Source of the DNA: Mariannaea sp. PMI_226 | Taxonomy: Eukaryota > Ascomycota > Sordariomycetes > Hypocreales > Nectriaceae | Reading direction: 5' to 3' | Assembly (NCBI GenBank): GCA_024336345.1 | Contig: JANFOG010000011.1 | Span: forward strand, 806,001-870,000 | Length of the DNA: 64,000 bases | Part shown: positions 43,339-55,185 of the stretch, piece after piece | Layout of the letters: each line of letters starts with the position of its first letter | Numbering within the stretch: the stretch's first letter is position 1 | Program-made: the position numbers and the translations under genes | The notes under the pieces: model-generated | Database searches by the model: none | Seen by the model: only the letters and a program-made list of their open reading frames with translations | What the model was told of the DNA's origin: nothing

Positions 43339-46300
43339 TTTTGGCAAATTATTTATGCGGTCGTGGTTGATCGTTTTCTTGGTTGGTCGGTTGGTTGGTT
43401 GACTGAGTTGCAACGCAATGGTTACTTGTGCCCTGGTAGCAGCAGCGTTGTGGTGTTGGTTTCTGGGGCTTGCGAGTTGACCTTGAAAAGGTATTTACGA
43501 ATGGCTTGGTGCAATGCAAGAAAAGAGTAGTAGTGTGTTTCTTGTGATGAATTGCTCTGCTCTCAAGACTCTGGATGAAACTGGAAACACCTTGGGGACC
43601 AGGGGGTTCTGGGTATTTATAAATCTAAGATGCGAATACCAGAATATAGATACTCCTAGTTCGCAATACTTGTATCACAATAGCGAAGTGGAAAAAGAAG
43701 GCAAGCCCAATGGGGGGCCTGGGTTTAGAAGTTGCAATGGCCCCCTCGTTGAACCATGGGGTTCGCGGCGCAGACTGCGCAACGGAGCATACTACAACTT
43801 GAGTAAGAAGGGCCAGCGGGCGAGAGAAGCAGATTTCCCTGATACTAGCTCCCATACTAGGTTCACCATCATCGCAATGCAGCCGTTGTCAAACATCCCC
43901 GCCACAAATCGCTACGTGCACACCAGATTTTGGGGGCCGGGAAGAGCAGAAGTCGGACGAAACAACAAGAGAAGGGAGGGAGGGCGTCACAGCATCAGGA
44001 ACCGTGTGGCGTCGATTAAGGTGGGATGAGTGTCGGGGTATTCGTCCACCCCGGCGTGTCTAATTAGAAGGGGAGACGAAGAGAGAAAGAAAGAGAAAGG
44101 GAACCAAAGCAACCAAACAAACAATATAGCAGGAAAAGTACACCTAGCGTCATCTCCTACAGACTGACACGCATCACCATGCACATCGCAACTCGCGGAG
44201 GCAAGCGGGTCAAGGAACCATTGTTCTGCGAGAAATGGGAATAATGCCCCAGGCTTTGGTATTGCGCATGTGCCATTCCTAACACACTCCACACATGAAT
44301 TTGCAATACACGTAAAGAGCAAAGGGGAAACGCTCGACAGGTGCTCAGCGGTGGTGCAACCGCGCGGATGCGCGAAACCAAAGGGAGGAAAACAGAAGTG
44401 GGCGCCATGTATCGGTGCCCTTCTCCGTACTTCTTTCGACGATTGACAGCCATTAGTGGTCAGGACAATGGGGGAGGGATGGGAGATTGGGATTGGGCAC
44501 TGAAGACGGATACGGAGTAGGCGACTTGCTCCACTGCTCCATCATGTCACCACCATCACCACGACTCGCCTGACTGGGCTGAGCGATTGCCGGGGTTGGT
44601 GCTCGAAGAGGACTGGGGCATCAAGGCAGATATCGCTGGCTAGGCTAACCGGTGGATAATGCAAGCTTCAGGTCTTGGTGTGCTCCGTACAAAAAAGGCA
44701 ACAATACTAAGCAGCCAATCCCCTTTCGTGGTTGTACGAACATTTGATCGACGTTCCTTCATATTCTGTCCCATCTTGGCGTGATTGTAGTCTACTGTAC
44801 ATCTGTTCCTTGAGGTAAGTCTGTAATTGAGATGGTAGTTGAGACTACCACGCCTTACACCCCTCAGTTGGGGGTTGTGGCTGTGGATGTGGATGGAACG
44901 GCTCTCGCGACGTCTTCGATTCGATAAATCCCTGCCTCGTTCAACCATCTATCTCGGGGACCTCTCTACTTATTGACCGGAGTTAACTTAAGATCCTTTT
45001 CTAGGACCAGAATTCTTTTTATTTAACTCTTGCTCCACTTGCCTACCAGTAATACAATCCTCTTAGAAAAAACCTCCTCTTGCCACCTAGGGCGAAGCTC
45101 GCTTCTGGCATCGGACAATGAGAGGCTTCAAGGGTCAAGGACACCAACCGACTGACTTGACTGTCTGTTCTGTCTGCCTTACGGTAAGGCACGTCACGCG
45201 CCAAACCGATTTCGTGATTCTCAGGTGAAAGTTCCAAAACCACGTCCGCACGCATCCAGGACATATGGATATAGGAAGCAGAATCTAATCATGTCGGCGA
45301 TCAAAGAGTGAGAAAGTAAGGTTGCGACATTTACTCTTGAAGATCCCATTGGGTCATTGTTGATGGTTGATGTGACTGTGGTTGTTTGTTTGTGTCTCAG
45401 GCCGCTGCAAGTTCACGGTGGCCACCACGAAGCTGCAGCGAGTGACTAGACCTGGGCTCGCGGGTGGGTACTAATGAGTGGACGATCCAAAACCTGTCTT
45501 CGGCGTAATTGTACCGTTGTTGTCAACTGGACAGGACATTTTATTACTATAGATGGGATGGATGGACTAAAAATATTTGCCCCAATCCTTCCAGCCAGAT
45601 AGAGTCTTGGAGCGAGCTTGAGACGACCACCACTGCCACTGGGAGGGAACCTTGAAACGTTGGGGGCGGAGAAATTCTTGACATTCATCTAAACAAGGAA
45701 TCGTGCTACTATTGGAGATACAATTCGAAAGGTGAAAAAAAAAATCTCTGCAGATCTCAATGACTCTCATTTGAAACTGATTGTGAGGGCTTAAATCTTC
45801 CGTAGCTGTAAGGGCACTGAAGTCCCGAATACAATGGAATAAGGAGCCAAATACATCTTCCGTTGGTTGTCACTTGTCACTCACGAAACAATCCTCTACC
45901 AGTGTTTAGTCTTTTGCGAAAATTAGCAAGGGCTCACTCAAACCAAACAATTATAATTAAAATAAATCGTATTCCTCAAACTTCAACACTATTGTTCTAG
46001 TGATGCGGCCAACTCTTGCCCAGGTACCTATTTTCAGATTGGCATTCTGAAATAGGACCTACAACTCAACCCTGACAGGGCATGGGCCTGGAGACTTAGG
46101 CTTCAGTCAACCAATCCTACCTCATTTCCCATTCTGTGGGCATCCGCCTTTATAGAAGCATATTACGACCCAACACCCTGTCAGCTATTTGAATGAATAC
46201 GAGGCTATTTTTGAGGACGTCGTGATATCTGGGTGCCTCTTATTACCGCTGGATTCTTCAAGATTCTTCCTACTTCAGCATCTGACTACCCTGGGGCCTC

Positions 46301-48308
46301 GAGCAGAAAGCTACAGGGGTAATTGACCAGACCTTGAATCGTACTACATGCGTTGAAAGATTCTTCACTGCATCGATCGGGGCGTTACACATAGTTTTGC
46401 ACTGTCAGTTCTGTCCTTATCCAACACAACCGTCTGGGACCTGAGTGGCGCGCAGCCCTTGAGCGACATGAACCGTGGCTGGGCCTACGAAACCATGAGA
46501 CCAAACGACTGTTTGACTCTTCTAAAATAGGCCCCCAGCTGCTAAATAAAGCTGCTTCACTCGCTTGTACTTTCTAAAGGAGGCACCTCGGACTCTGGGC
46601 TTCTGAAGATTACGCGTACTTGGCTGGACAGTTTCACACGATCTATCTAACAGCCGACGAGTCTCCGATGGTTTTCGGCCGTAGATACGAAATTACGTAC
46701 ATAGCTATGAATTGATGCAGGTTGTGCAACGGTAATTAAGAAGGCTAAATCCGGAGAGTTGATTATGCCAGAGCTTGTCCTCCGAAACCATCAAAGAGCG
46801 TCAACACTGCCTTGAGTTACCTTGTACCTAGATTGGTAACCTAAGGATTAAGCCGACGTAATCCACTTCATGCAACTACATTATCAATTAGTATATGAAG
46901 GAAATAAACTCCAATTGGATCACATAGTATTCATTATTCTTTGTGTATTCAATAACATCATGAGAGTAAGCAATGAGTTACATCCGAGGCTGAGTGACTC
47001 AACGGTGTGGCAAAAATTCTTCTATGCTTACTTCCAGGAGTCCGAAAGTTACTCTAAGTGCTACATAATATAATGCGGCTTAGGGGCTGATATAGTAAAA
47101 TCTCTATAAACAAAGATCATGAACTAAGCGGCGAGCCCGAGTAGCCTCTTGTCAACGGCTATGATGTTGCCTTGTAGCCAGGCGGCCTCTGGAAAATATG
47201 ATGACAAGAAAATGCCAGAGGCAGTTTTAAAAAAAATTTCTTCGGGGTCCCCGTGGGTCAGTAGGATAGGCAGGCATTGTTACAGTAGCAGCCTTGGTAT
47301 CTTGCCTTGCCATCACCTGATGGATTCTGGACGAAACGTGGGCGGGAGAAGTTTCCATAAGAGATGGGCTTGTATTTGATGTACGACTGCTTTGACACTG
47401 ATAAGAATTGTTCGTTCGCAATTAACCGAGGCATTAGAGGATCAGAATACGTCTCTCTAATATTGCCTCTGCTTCAAAAGAGTTACAGTACGGAGCTTGA
47501 AAGCCAGTGAGAGGTTAAAGGTAAGTAGTTACTATTAGTTTAATATGCAACGCGAGGAACTATGGGTGCGACTGGCCCTGATACCCTCTCTCCTTCAGCC
47601 TAGTAGATCGAGCTCTACTAAGCTCTATTACAATAGACAAAATGCAGCTATGGCAAATAAGCAGTCAAGCTAAAGCATAGGAAGAAATGGAAGCAACAGT
47701 CCCTGGTGGAGAGACATAGGTAAGCCGATTAAGAGACCGGGAAAAATATGATATGGTCATAAGATTCTAACAGGAACGAGACTATCTCGAGGTTTTGAGA
47801 CGTCTATGTCCCTTTATATTTATCTCAGATTATGCTACAGCGTCCTAGGGCCCTGGTGTCCAGAGCTGGAACTGCATCAAACAACACACTGGGACAGAAG
47901 GGACGTCAAAAAAGCTAGTTATCGGTCCGTATCAATACTTATTGATAACGTTTAACGCTGTAGGTCGTAGGCAATAAACGACAATCAACATCACCCGACA
48001 ACGGGATGATTTTTTTTTTTGGTTTTAAGCGGATAATGGAGAAATAATAGCATGTTATCAATCATTTCAGCTAAAGGTGCATTTCAGCAACGTAGAGATA
48101 GAGTCCGAAGGTAAAGGACGGAGACCAAAGTTGGTGAACTTTGATCAATAGTTGCTCATATGAAAACATAGGGGCTCGAGTATCTGTTACGCCTTTGCTT
48201 TATAGACTGATGGTGGTGTTGAATTTGTAGCTAGAATTCCGACCGTTGATCGCAGGACAGAGAATAGAGACTTCATGATACTAAATTGGCAGCCACAATG
48301 TCATCAAA
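43339..48308. other. Gene-poor, AT-richer region
   Basis: About 5 kb with no supported gene. From roughly 45 kb the base composition shifts visibly toward A/T. It contains a bulged inverted repeat at 46022-46060 and a minus-strand frame at 43.6-44.4 kb without coding features. It may be an ageing repeat-rich island, but I do not recognise any transposon remnant. Confidence 0.45.
46022..46060. repeat. Bulged inverted repeat (hairpin)
   Basis: AGGT-A-CCTATTT-T-CAGA pairs with TCTG-AAATAGG-ACCT; 15 base pairs with two single-base bulges on the 5' arm and a 7-base loop. It would fold as one hairpin of about 39 nt on either strand. Confidence 0.65.
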
Positions 48309-48390
48309 GCGTGATTGGTTTAGTGGTAAAATTCTCCGTTGCCATCCGAGCAGCGTCGGGGAGCCCTGGGTTCGATTCCCAGATCACGCA
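48309..48390 (+). tRNA. tRNA-Gly(GCC) with 11-nt intron, copy 1
   Basis: Full cloverleaf: acceptor GCGTGAT/ATCACGC with discriminator A, D-arm GTTT/AAAT, anticodon stem CTCCG/CGGGG, T-arm CTGGG-TTCGATT-CCCAG. The anticodon loop is TTGCCA-T with the intron TCCGAGCAGCG after position 37, so the spliced tRNA is 71 nt. The mature exons are identical to those of copy 2. Confidence 0.95.
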
Positions 48391-48401
48391 GAGACCCCTT
48401 C

Positions 48402-48406
48402 TTTTT
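48402..48406 (+). terminator. RNA polymerase III terminator of tRNA-Gly copy 1
   Basis: Run of five T beginning 12 bases after the tRNA 3' end. Confidence 0.8.
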
Positions 48407-48472
48407 GCACTATTCACTGGCTGAGCAACACCATGCTCTTGGCCTGCATATGGACGCCCTCCATCCATCGAA

Positions 48473-48554
48473 GCGTGATTGGTTTAGTGGTAAAATTCTC
48501 CGTTGCCATTCGAGTAACGTCGGGGAGCCCTGGGTTCGATTCCCAGATCACGCA
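48473..48554 (+). tRNA. tRNA-Gly(GCC) with 11-nt intron, copy 2
   Basis: Same mature sequence as copy 1, 82 bp downstream on the same strand. The intron is TTCGAGTAACG, differing at three of eleven bases; all three are C/T or G/A transitions. A few bases of the 5' flank (ATC-AAGC context) are shared too, indicating a local duplication. Splice positions are canonical after nucleotide 37. Confidence 0.95.
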
Positions 48555-48565
48555 GTAATCCTTTC

Positions 48566-48570
48566 TTTTT
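48566..48570 (+). terminator. RNA polymerase III terminator of tRNA-Gly copy 2
   Basis: Run of five T beginning 12 bases after the tRNA 3' end, the same spacing as in copy 1. Confidence 0.8.
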
Positions 48571-49555
48571 GTCCTTCTATCCAACTTTTTTGAGCCTTTG
48601 CTTCGTACTAATAGTTTCCCTAGCTTGCACAAATTGCCCTTTTGTTCGAATTGGTCTTGATGGTAAACGAAAAAGACTGGAACGAATGGACACACCCTGA
48701 AACCAATCGCTGATATCTAGGTCGTGATACGAGGTGACGGCTAGCGTTTGGGACGTTATTCACGGCATTACTACTCTTAGTCCTAGAAGCCTCGCGGTTT
48801 GGATGCTGCAGTCATTCATCTGTGCTTGATCTTGAATAGCGGTGTTGATGCCAAAAGCAAGCTACCTCGGAAAGAAACCCAGCCACAAGTGGAAGAGAGT
48901 TACCAATGGAAGGTCCATGCCAGATCCTTCCAAGCCCTATTAATTTACTGGAAAGAGATTTCAGTCTCAGGACAAGTGAATTGAATAGACAATTCGTAGT
49001 AACAGATAGAACGTAATGGACTACCCTGGAGTGGAAGAAAACATCTGCCACGATAGAGTCCAAGCCCTTCCAAGTGTATTATTAATAATTATGATTCCAG
49101 TAACCTACTGAAACTTCAAGTCATGTATGGGTTTTACTAGTTTTTGCCGAAGTTCTAATCGATGTCGGTGATCTCAGTCGTGCTGGACTCACTCATGGTG
49201 GTATATCCAGAATCACAAATGAGAGTTACCTATAGAGTCTCATTCCCTAAGAGGCCAGTAAGAATCGGCCCAGCATTACTGATCAAACAAGCTTTTAAAA
49301 AATATATAATATTGACCTACAAGATTGGAGTCTTGCATCTTATGTTGAGGAATGGGCCCACTTATTGGTATGTATAGATAGTACTTGCCAAAAAGACGAA
49401 CTGAGTAGATCACAGTCATCAGGGAGAAGGCCCACTCAGAGAAACAAATTAGTTAGGGATAATGACTCAAACAAGACCAATTGTAACGGGATGAATGAGA
49501 CATCACTACTTCTCTGGATTTATTGACAAAAAAAGAAGAATTTGATTGTGGAATC

Positions 49556-49560
49556 AAAAA
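49556..49560 (-). terminator. RNA polymerase III terminator of tRNA-Pro
   Basis: Five A on the plus strand, so five T on the minus strand, a few bases beyond the tRNA 3' end. Confidence 0.8.
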
Positions 49561-49563
49561 GAA

Positions 49564-49654
49564 GGGTCTGGCCGGGGATTGAACCCGGGACCTCTCGCAA
49601 GCTATGCTGTAGGGTTTACCCTAAGCGAGAATCATACCACTAGACCACCAGACC
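49564..49654 (-). tRNA. tRNA-Pro(AGG) with ~19-nt intron
   Basis: On the minus strand the acceptor stem GGTCTGG pairs with CCAGACC, anticodon stem CTCGC with GCGAG and T-stem CCGGG with CCCGG (loop TTCAATC). The anticodon loop is TT-AGG-G followed by an intron of about 19 nt after position 37. The intron contains CCCTA, complementary to the TAGGG of the anticodon loop, as usual in eukaryotic pre-tRNA introns. Spliced length is 72 nt. Confidence 0.94.
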
Positions 49655-51947
49655 AATTAAGCTGTTGTTTTTGCTTGTTTCCCGAGCTTTGATTCAGAGT
49701 TTATGTAGGATAGCTCGCACATATCATCTTTGTAATTCGTTCTCCATTGGTTCTCTATTCCCCCAACCGGTTGCCTGATAGCTCTCTTTTCTATTCAATT
49801 GCCCAACAGGAAGGACCATTTTGTATTACCCCAATAGCATCTTGCAGCCATCCATTCGGGAGAAGCCAATGTACAAAATCCCATATGTACACACCCTCAC
49901 CGATTCCGTTGTCGAAGCTTCATCCTTTTCATAGACTTTCATCTTCTCAGTATCTGACAGATGCTACTGCTTCTAGAACCTACGTTACTAATACTGTATC
50001 CAAAATTCACATAAAATTTTATAAGAGCCTATGTGCTATCTATACTAAAACCGAATGTTATATCAATTCATAGAATAGCGTTTTCACTTGTAGAAAATGT
50101 CCATCGCACTATCGTACGAACGGGCCAGGATAAGAGCATTTGATGTAAATACAAAAGGAACACCTCAGCAAAACCTAGCTATTGAAGCCTTCTATGGCTC
50201 AAGCAATCCAGACTGATAGCATAGAGACGATAAAAAAGAGACCTACATCAAAATAAAGAAGGTACACTCAAAAAATAGGTAGTGTGATGGCTCTAATAAA
50301 ATGCCCCTCTACTACTATTTGGACCCTGATATCTAGCATTTTGGCGAGGCTGAGTGTGCCTTGGTCTCTCTCTTCCTTTCATCCAAATCTAAAATTTCGC
50401 GTTGCAGGACGCCGCATCCATATCTAATGTTTATTGGATGACAAAATATTATATTTAGTGGCTGATCAATAATTGTGCAAGCAAGTGCATGTGATGAATA
50501 CACCTCGGTGATCGGTGATTCCACGCACGCATCTCCATGACGGCTGGAAATGCTATAGTCTACCTAGGTAATCTGTACATGTTAGAAAAGACAAAAGAAA
50601 TTTCTAGCACTGTGGGATCCAATATTTGCTGCTCCGTAGACTCCATGTACTTCCTGCTTATCAGATATCAACTACGATAACTACAGTACAATGAATTGAT
50701 GTCAAATGAAGTCTGACGATGAAGCAATTTCCTCTCGAATATTGTGGTATGTTGTGACTTGACTAAACATGTAACTGTCCGCATGATACGAAATCAGAGG
50801 ATGATGGGTCTTTGACGTAATATTTTGTCATGAGTGCCGTGCTTTCAGATGAGTAAGTGTAGGGACGACAGTTGACTGCTCGTATGACATACTGTATAAA
50901 ATACAGTGAATAATAGAAAGATGCACGGCGGTATTTTCGCACGGCGGTATTTTCGCTTGGCGCCGGCCAGTTACGGGACTCACACCATTGAGCCTCAATC
51001 GCCGGGGGGCCAGTTAGTAATTTTTTTCCCTCTCAGTCTTGCAAAGGTTCCTCGAAGAGGGGGGTTCCAGTGGCCGAAGAACCGAACAAAAAGACCCAGC
51101 AACAACCAGATTGAGCCCATTGATCCGTCGCACCAAGTGCAGTTGGCGAGGACCTGCCTGATTGCGACTACGAAGAGGTGGCAGTGCCGCCAAAATGTCC
51201 TCATCATTGTCTTCAATAAGCCTGATGCGGCAGTTGGCCCAGAGTCAGTGGAGCATCGGTGGTCTTTCGACGGTTCGACATGAGGTGAAGCTATTGAACG
51301 GAGTTTTCTCAGGTTGCAAGGCAAGCACTGCAACTGGCAACAGCCAGAAAAGCATCAACAGGTGCTTCACAACCGCTTCTGTACCTTTTGCCATCAACAC
51401 CCCATTGCCATTGGCTGGATCCCGAAGCTGTGGCCGGAGCCGTGAGTTCTCCAGCCCGGTTCCTATCGGGGCTCGGAGGTACGTTTGATCCAGCAGCTGT
51501 CAACAGCTGTCACAAAGTAATCACAAGTCAATTACCCCAATTCACCACCACAACCACACACCATGAAAGCACGCTACACGGAAAGCGCGGCGCATGTCTG
51601 GGTCGTGGTTGCCCCACGCACTCACCCCGCGAAGTGGAGCCTCCGTGTCTGGAGTTTGAAGCTTCCCAGCTCTTCTTATTACATCACACGTCCCATCGCT
51701 TTTGCCATTTTGCTCTCTATTTTTTTTTTGAACCTCCCCCCACCAGACAAGAAGGCCTCTTCATCTCCTCTCTTCTCAAACCACTTCTCATCTGCCTGGA
51801 GTTGGACGAGAATTACGGGCCTACGAGAACTGACGCTTGACTGTTTTGACATTTGGCTGACGTCCTCTCCCAAGCACCAGCAGCCTCCTCTCCCACATAC
51901 CACGCCGTTTCTGTTCTCATCAAGCCAGGCTTGCTCGAGACGTCAAG
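49655..51947. other. Intergenic region upstream of the aminopeptidase
   Basis: About 2.3 kb. AT-rich until ~50.9 kb, then GC-richer with a T-run at ~51721. It includes a 16-bp tandem duplication at 50923-50954. Open frames at 51.0-51.95 kb run on both strands and show no domain; they probably lie in the aminopeptidase promoter/leader. Confidence 0.45.
50923..50954. repeat. 16-bp perfect tandem duplication
   Basis: Two adjacent copies of GCACGGCGGTATTTTC, followed by a further GC. It lies close to the shift from AT-rich to GC-richer DNA and looks like a recent slippage or duplication event. Confidence 0.85.
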
Positions 51948-54726
51948 ATGGATGACCGTGACGTCCTTCCCGCCAATGTCAAGCCTCGCCACTATAACCT
52001 GTCCTTGAAGGATCTTGAATTCAAGAACTGGACCTACCAGGGTACCGTCTCGTATGTTTATCTTTATCCGCTTACTAGCTGCTGGCCAGACCCCGCATCA
52101 GCATCACCGCTTACTGACCCCGCTGCTACAGCATCGACTCGGACATTGTTGAGCCTACCAAGGAAGTCGTCGTTAACACCCTCGAACTCAAGCTCTCTAG
52201 CGCCAAGGTTACCGTCGGTGACAAGTCTTTCGATTCGACCACTTTCAGCTACGATGATAAGGCTCAACGTGCAACTATCGTCTTTGACGAGGAGTTGCCT
52301 GTGACCAACAATGCCGTCGTTACCATCAACTTCGAGGGTATCATCAACAATGATATGGCTGGTTTCTACCGCAGCAAGTACAAGCCTGTCGCCCCTACCG
52401 CTGATTCAGTTCCCCGCGACGATGAATGGCACTACATGCTCAGCACCCAGTTCGAGGCGTGCGATGCCCGCCGTGCTTTCCCCTGTTTTGACGAACCCAA
52501 CCTCAAGGCCACTTTTGACTTTGACATTGAGATCCCCAATGACCAAGTTGCTCTCAGTAACATGCCCGTGAAGGAAACCCGTCCTTCGTCCAAGGATGGC
52601 TGGCAGATTGTTTCATTCGAGACATCCCCCGTCATGAGCACTTACCTCCTTGCTTGGGCTGTCGGCGATTTCGAGTACATCGAAGCCTTCACTGACCGCA
52701 AGTACAATGGCAAGCAGATCCCTGTCCGTGTCTACACTACCCGAGGTCTCAAGGAGCAGGGCCAGTGGGCTCTTCAGCATGCCCCCAAGATCATCGATTT
52801 CTTCTCTGAGATCTTCGACATTGACTACCCGCTCCCCAAGTCTGATTTGATCGCTGTCCACGAGTTTACTCATGGTGCTATGGAGAACTGGGGTCTTGTC
52901 ACCTACCGTACTACTCAGGTTCTTTACGATGAGAAGTCCTCGGATCCCCGATTCAAGAACTCTGTCGCTTACGTCGTCGCCCACGAACTGGCTCACCAAT
53001 GGTTTGGTAACCTTGTCACTATGGATTGGTGGGATGAGCTCTGGCTCAACGAGGGCTTCGCTACATGGGTCGGTTGGCACGCCGTTGACCACCTTCACCC
53101 TGACTGGCAGGTCTGGGCTCAGTTCGTCAACGAGGGCATGGAAGCTGCATTCCGCCTCGACGGTATCCGAGCCAGCCACCCTATCCACGTTCCTGTTCGC
53201 GATGCGCTCGATATTAACCAGATTTTCGACTCAATCAGCTATCTCAAGGGCTGCTCTGCTATCCGCATGCTTGCAAACCATCTTGGCGTTGAGACCTTCC
53301 TCAAAGGTGTCTCCAACTACCTCAAGGCGCATGCCTACGGAAATGCTAAGACCACAGCTTTGTGGCAGGCTCTGAGCGAAGCCTCGGGCAAGGACGTTCC
53401 CAAGCTCATGGACCCCTGGATCTCCAAGATCGGTCATCCTGTCGTGACTGTTGCCGAGGAGCCTGGCCAGATTTCTATCAAGCAGTCTCGATTCCTGTCC
53501 ACTGGCGATGTCAAACCTGAAGATGACACCACCACCTGGTGGGTGCCTCTTGGCCTGGAGGGCAAGAAGGGCGAGGCTGGAATTGCTTCCGTTTCTCTTA
53601 CCAGCAAGGAAGATACCATCCGCGACATTGATGACGACTTCTACAAGCTGAACAGTGGCGCCACTGGTTTCTACCGTGTCAACTACCCACCTGAGCGCCT
53701 GGCCAAGCTGAGCAACCAGCTTGACAAGCTTAGCACCGAGGACAAGATTTCCATCATCGGATCAACTGCTGACCTTGCCTTTGCTGGCAACGGCACCACC
53801 CCCGCCCTTCTGACCTTCCTTCAGGGTTTCGGTAAGGAGACTCATACTCTGGTCTGGCGCCAGGTGCTCGACTCCATTGCCCAGGTCAAGTCCGTCTTTG
53901 GCGAGGATGAGACGATCAAGAAGGGTCTGGACCAGTTCACCCTCAAACTAATCAACGACAAGGTCAAGGAGATTGGCTGGGAGTTCCCTGAGAACGAGGA
54001 TTACCTCACTGGCATCCTCCGAAAGGAGCTCATCGGTAGTGCTGTTGCTTGCAAGCACCCCGAGTAAGTCACCAAGAACCTATTTATAGGGAGTTCTACC
54101 AGCTAACAAGTATTAGGGTTGTTGAGGAGGCCTTGAAGCGTTTCGACGCCTGGGTTAAGGATGCCGAGGCCAGCCCCATCCCCCCACCTCTTCGTGCTGC
54201 TGTTTGGCGTGCCGCCCTTGACAAGGAGCCTGCTAGCACAGTCGAGATTCTCAAGAAGGAGTGGTTGAACACCAAGTCTGTTGACGGCAAGCTCTTCTGC
54301 CTGAGCGTCCTTGGTCTGGTCAAGGATGAGGAGCTTCTTCTCAAGGAAATCATCCCCTTCATCTTCAACCAGTCGCCCCCTTCCAACTCTGTTCCCAGTG
54401 GCGATATGCACGTCCTTGGATCCTCGGTTGCCGCCAATGTCATCGGCCGCCCACTCCAGTGGAAGTTTATGAAGGAGAACTGGGATGCCGTCATTACTAA
54501 GCTTGGCAACCCCGTCGTTGTTGACCGCTACATGAACATCAGCTTGAGCCGCTTCACCAACCTCGAGGCTGTTGAGGACATTGAGTCCTTCATGAAGGAT
54601 AAGGATACCAAGAGCTTCGACCGAACCCTTGGTACCGTTGTCGATAAGATCCGTGGCCGTGCCGCTTACCGCGAGCGCGATTCTGCCGTCCTGAAGGAGT
54701 GGCTGGGCGCCAACGGATACTTTTGA
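51948..54726 (+). CDS. APE2: M1-family zinc aminopeptidase (Ape2/Aap1-like)
   Basis: Exons 51948-52051, 52132-54063 and 54117-54726 give 881 residues, the normal length for this family. The enzyme removes N-terminal residues from peptides. Visible: exopeptidase motif GAMEN at residues 283-287, zinc-binding HELAH at 319-323 with the third ligand Glu342 in WLNEGFA (HEx2Hx18E), and a C-terminal ERAP1-like helical domain (exon 3). The N-terminus (LPANVKPRHYNLSL) starts directly with the beta-domain and lacks a signal peptide, indicating a cytosolic enzyme. Introns are 80 and 53 bp with GTATGT/CTACAG and GTAAGT/ATTAG ends. Codon use is strongly biased to C-ending codons, suggesting good expression. 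It is convergent with the esterase. Family is certain; which yeast paralogue (Ape2 or Aap1) is the ortholog is not decided, so the symbol is by closest resemblance. Confidence 0.95.
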
Positions 54727-55185
54727 CTTTGTAAATTATAAAGCTGGGAAATCCATTCTGCAAAGAGGATGTAGCAGTATTAATGAGATGATGTCCTAGG
54801 TGATATAATAAGTTAAAGGAGAGTATAGTAACAAAGAATAAAGAACAAATCCACATCTTCTTGTCTATCTCTCATGTGATGTCTGGACGGCACTGGCTCA
54901 ATACAATTTTACTTTGTCATTAAAACTAACTAGCATCCTTTGCCATAAACAAAATAGGGGTACTTTCCAACTTTCCAGCTTTCCAGCTCGTTAATCTCAT
55001 TCACTTTGCCGATTAAAGCCTTCCTTTCATATCGAAGAACTACAATTCCAATCACATTCCCACTCTGGCACTCTGGTTCTCCAATACCTAGATCCAGGGC
55101 ACAATAACTAGTACGCACTTTGCAAAAACCTCCTCCTCTTCACCACCTTGTTTAAAAGAAATCGTGAATAACTTGACGTGAAAGC
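54727..55185. other. Convergent 3' intergenic region
   Basis: Between the aminopeptidase and esterase stop codons. It is AT-rich with AATAAA-like hexamers near 54836 and 54846. No gene. Confidence 0.5.

Larger units (their letters stand above)
48555..49563. other. Spacer between tRNA-Gly pair and tRNA-Pro
   Basis: About 1 kb of AT-rich sequence with no gene or clear transposon end that I recognise, apart from the Pol III terminators of the neighbouring tRNA genes. Confidence 0.4.

Noticed and set aside
43339..43413. Upstream extension of the small Ser-rich protein
   Set aside because: It begins with TTG, not ATG; eukaryotic initiation at the ATG at 43338 is far more likely.
43514..44029. 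171-codon plus-strand frame divergent from the small Ser-rich gene
   Set aside because: No recognisable domain and random-looking composition; it most likely lies in promoter DNA.
44900..50900. RIP-mutated transposon island
   Set aside because: The region is AT-richer by eye and holds tRNA genes, which are common insertion neighbourhoods, but I see no repeat pair, terminal repeat, reverse transcriptase or transposase remnant. A RIP index calculation would be needed.
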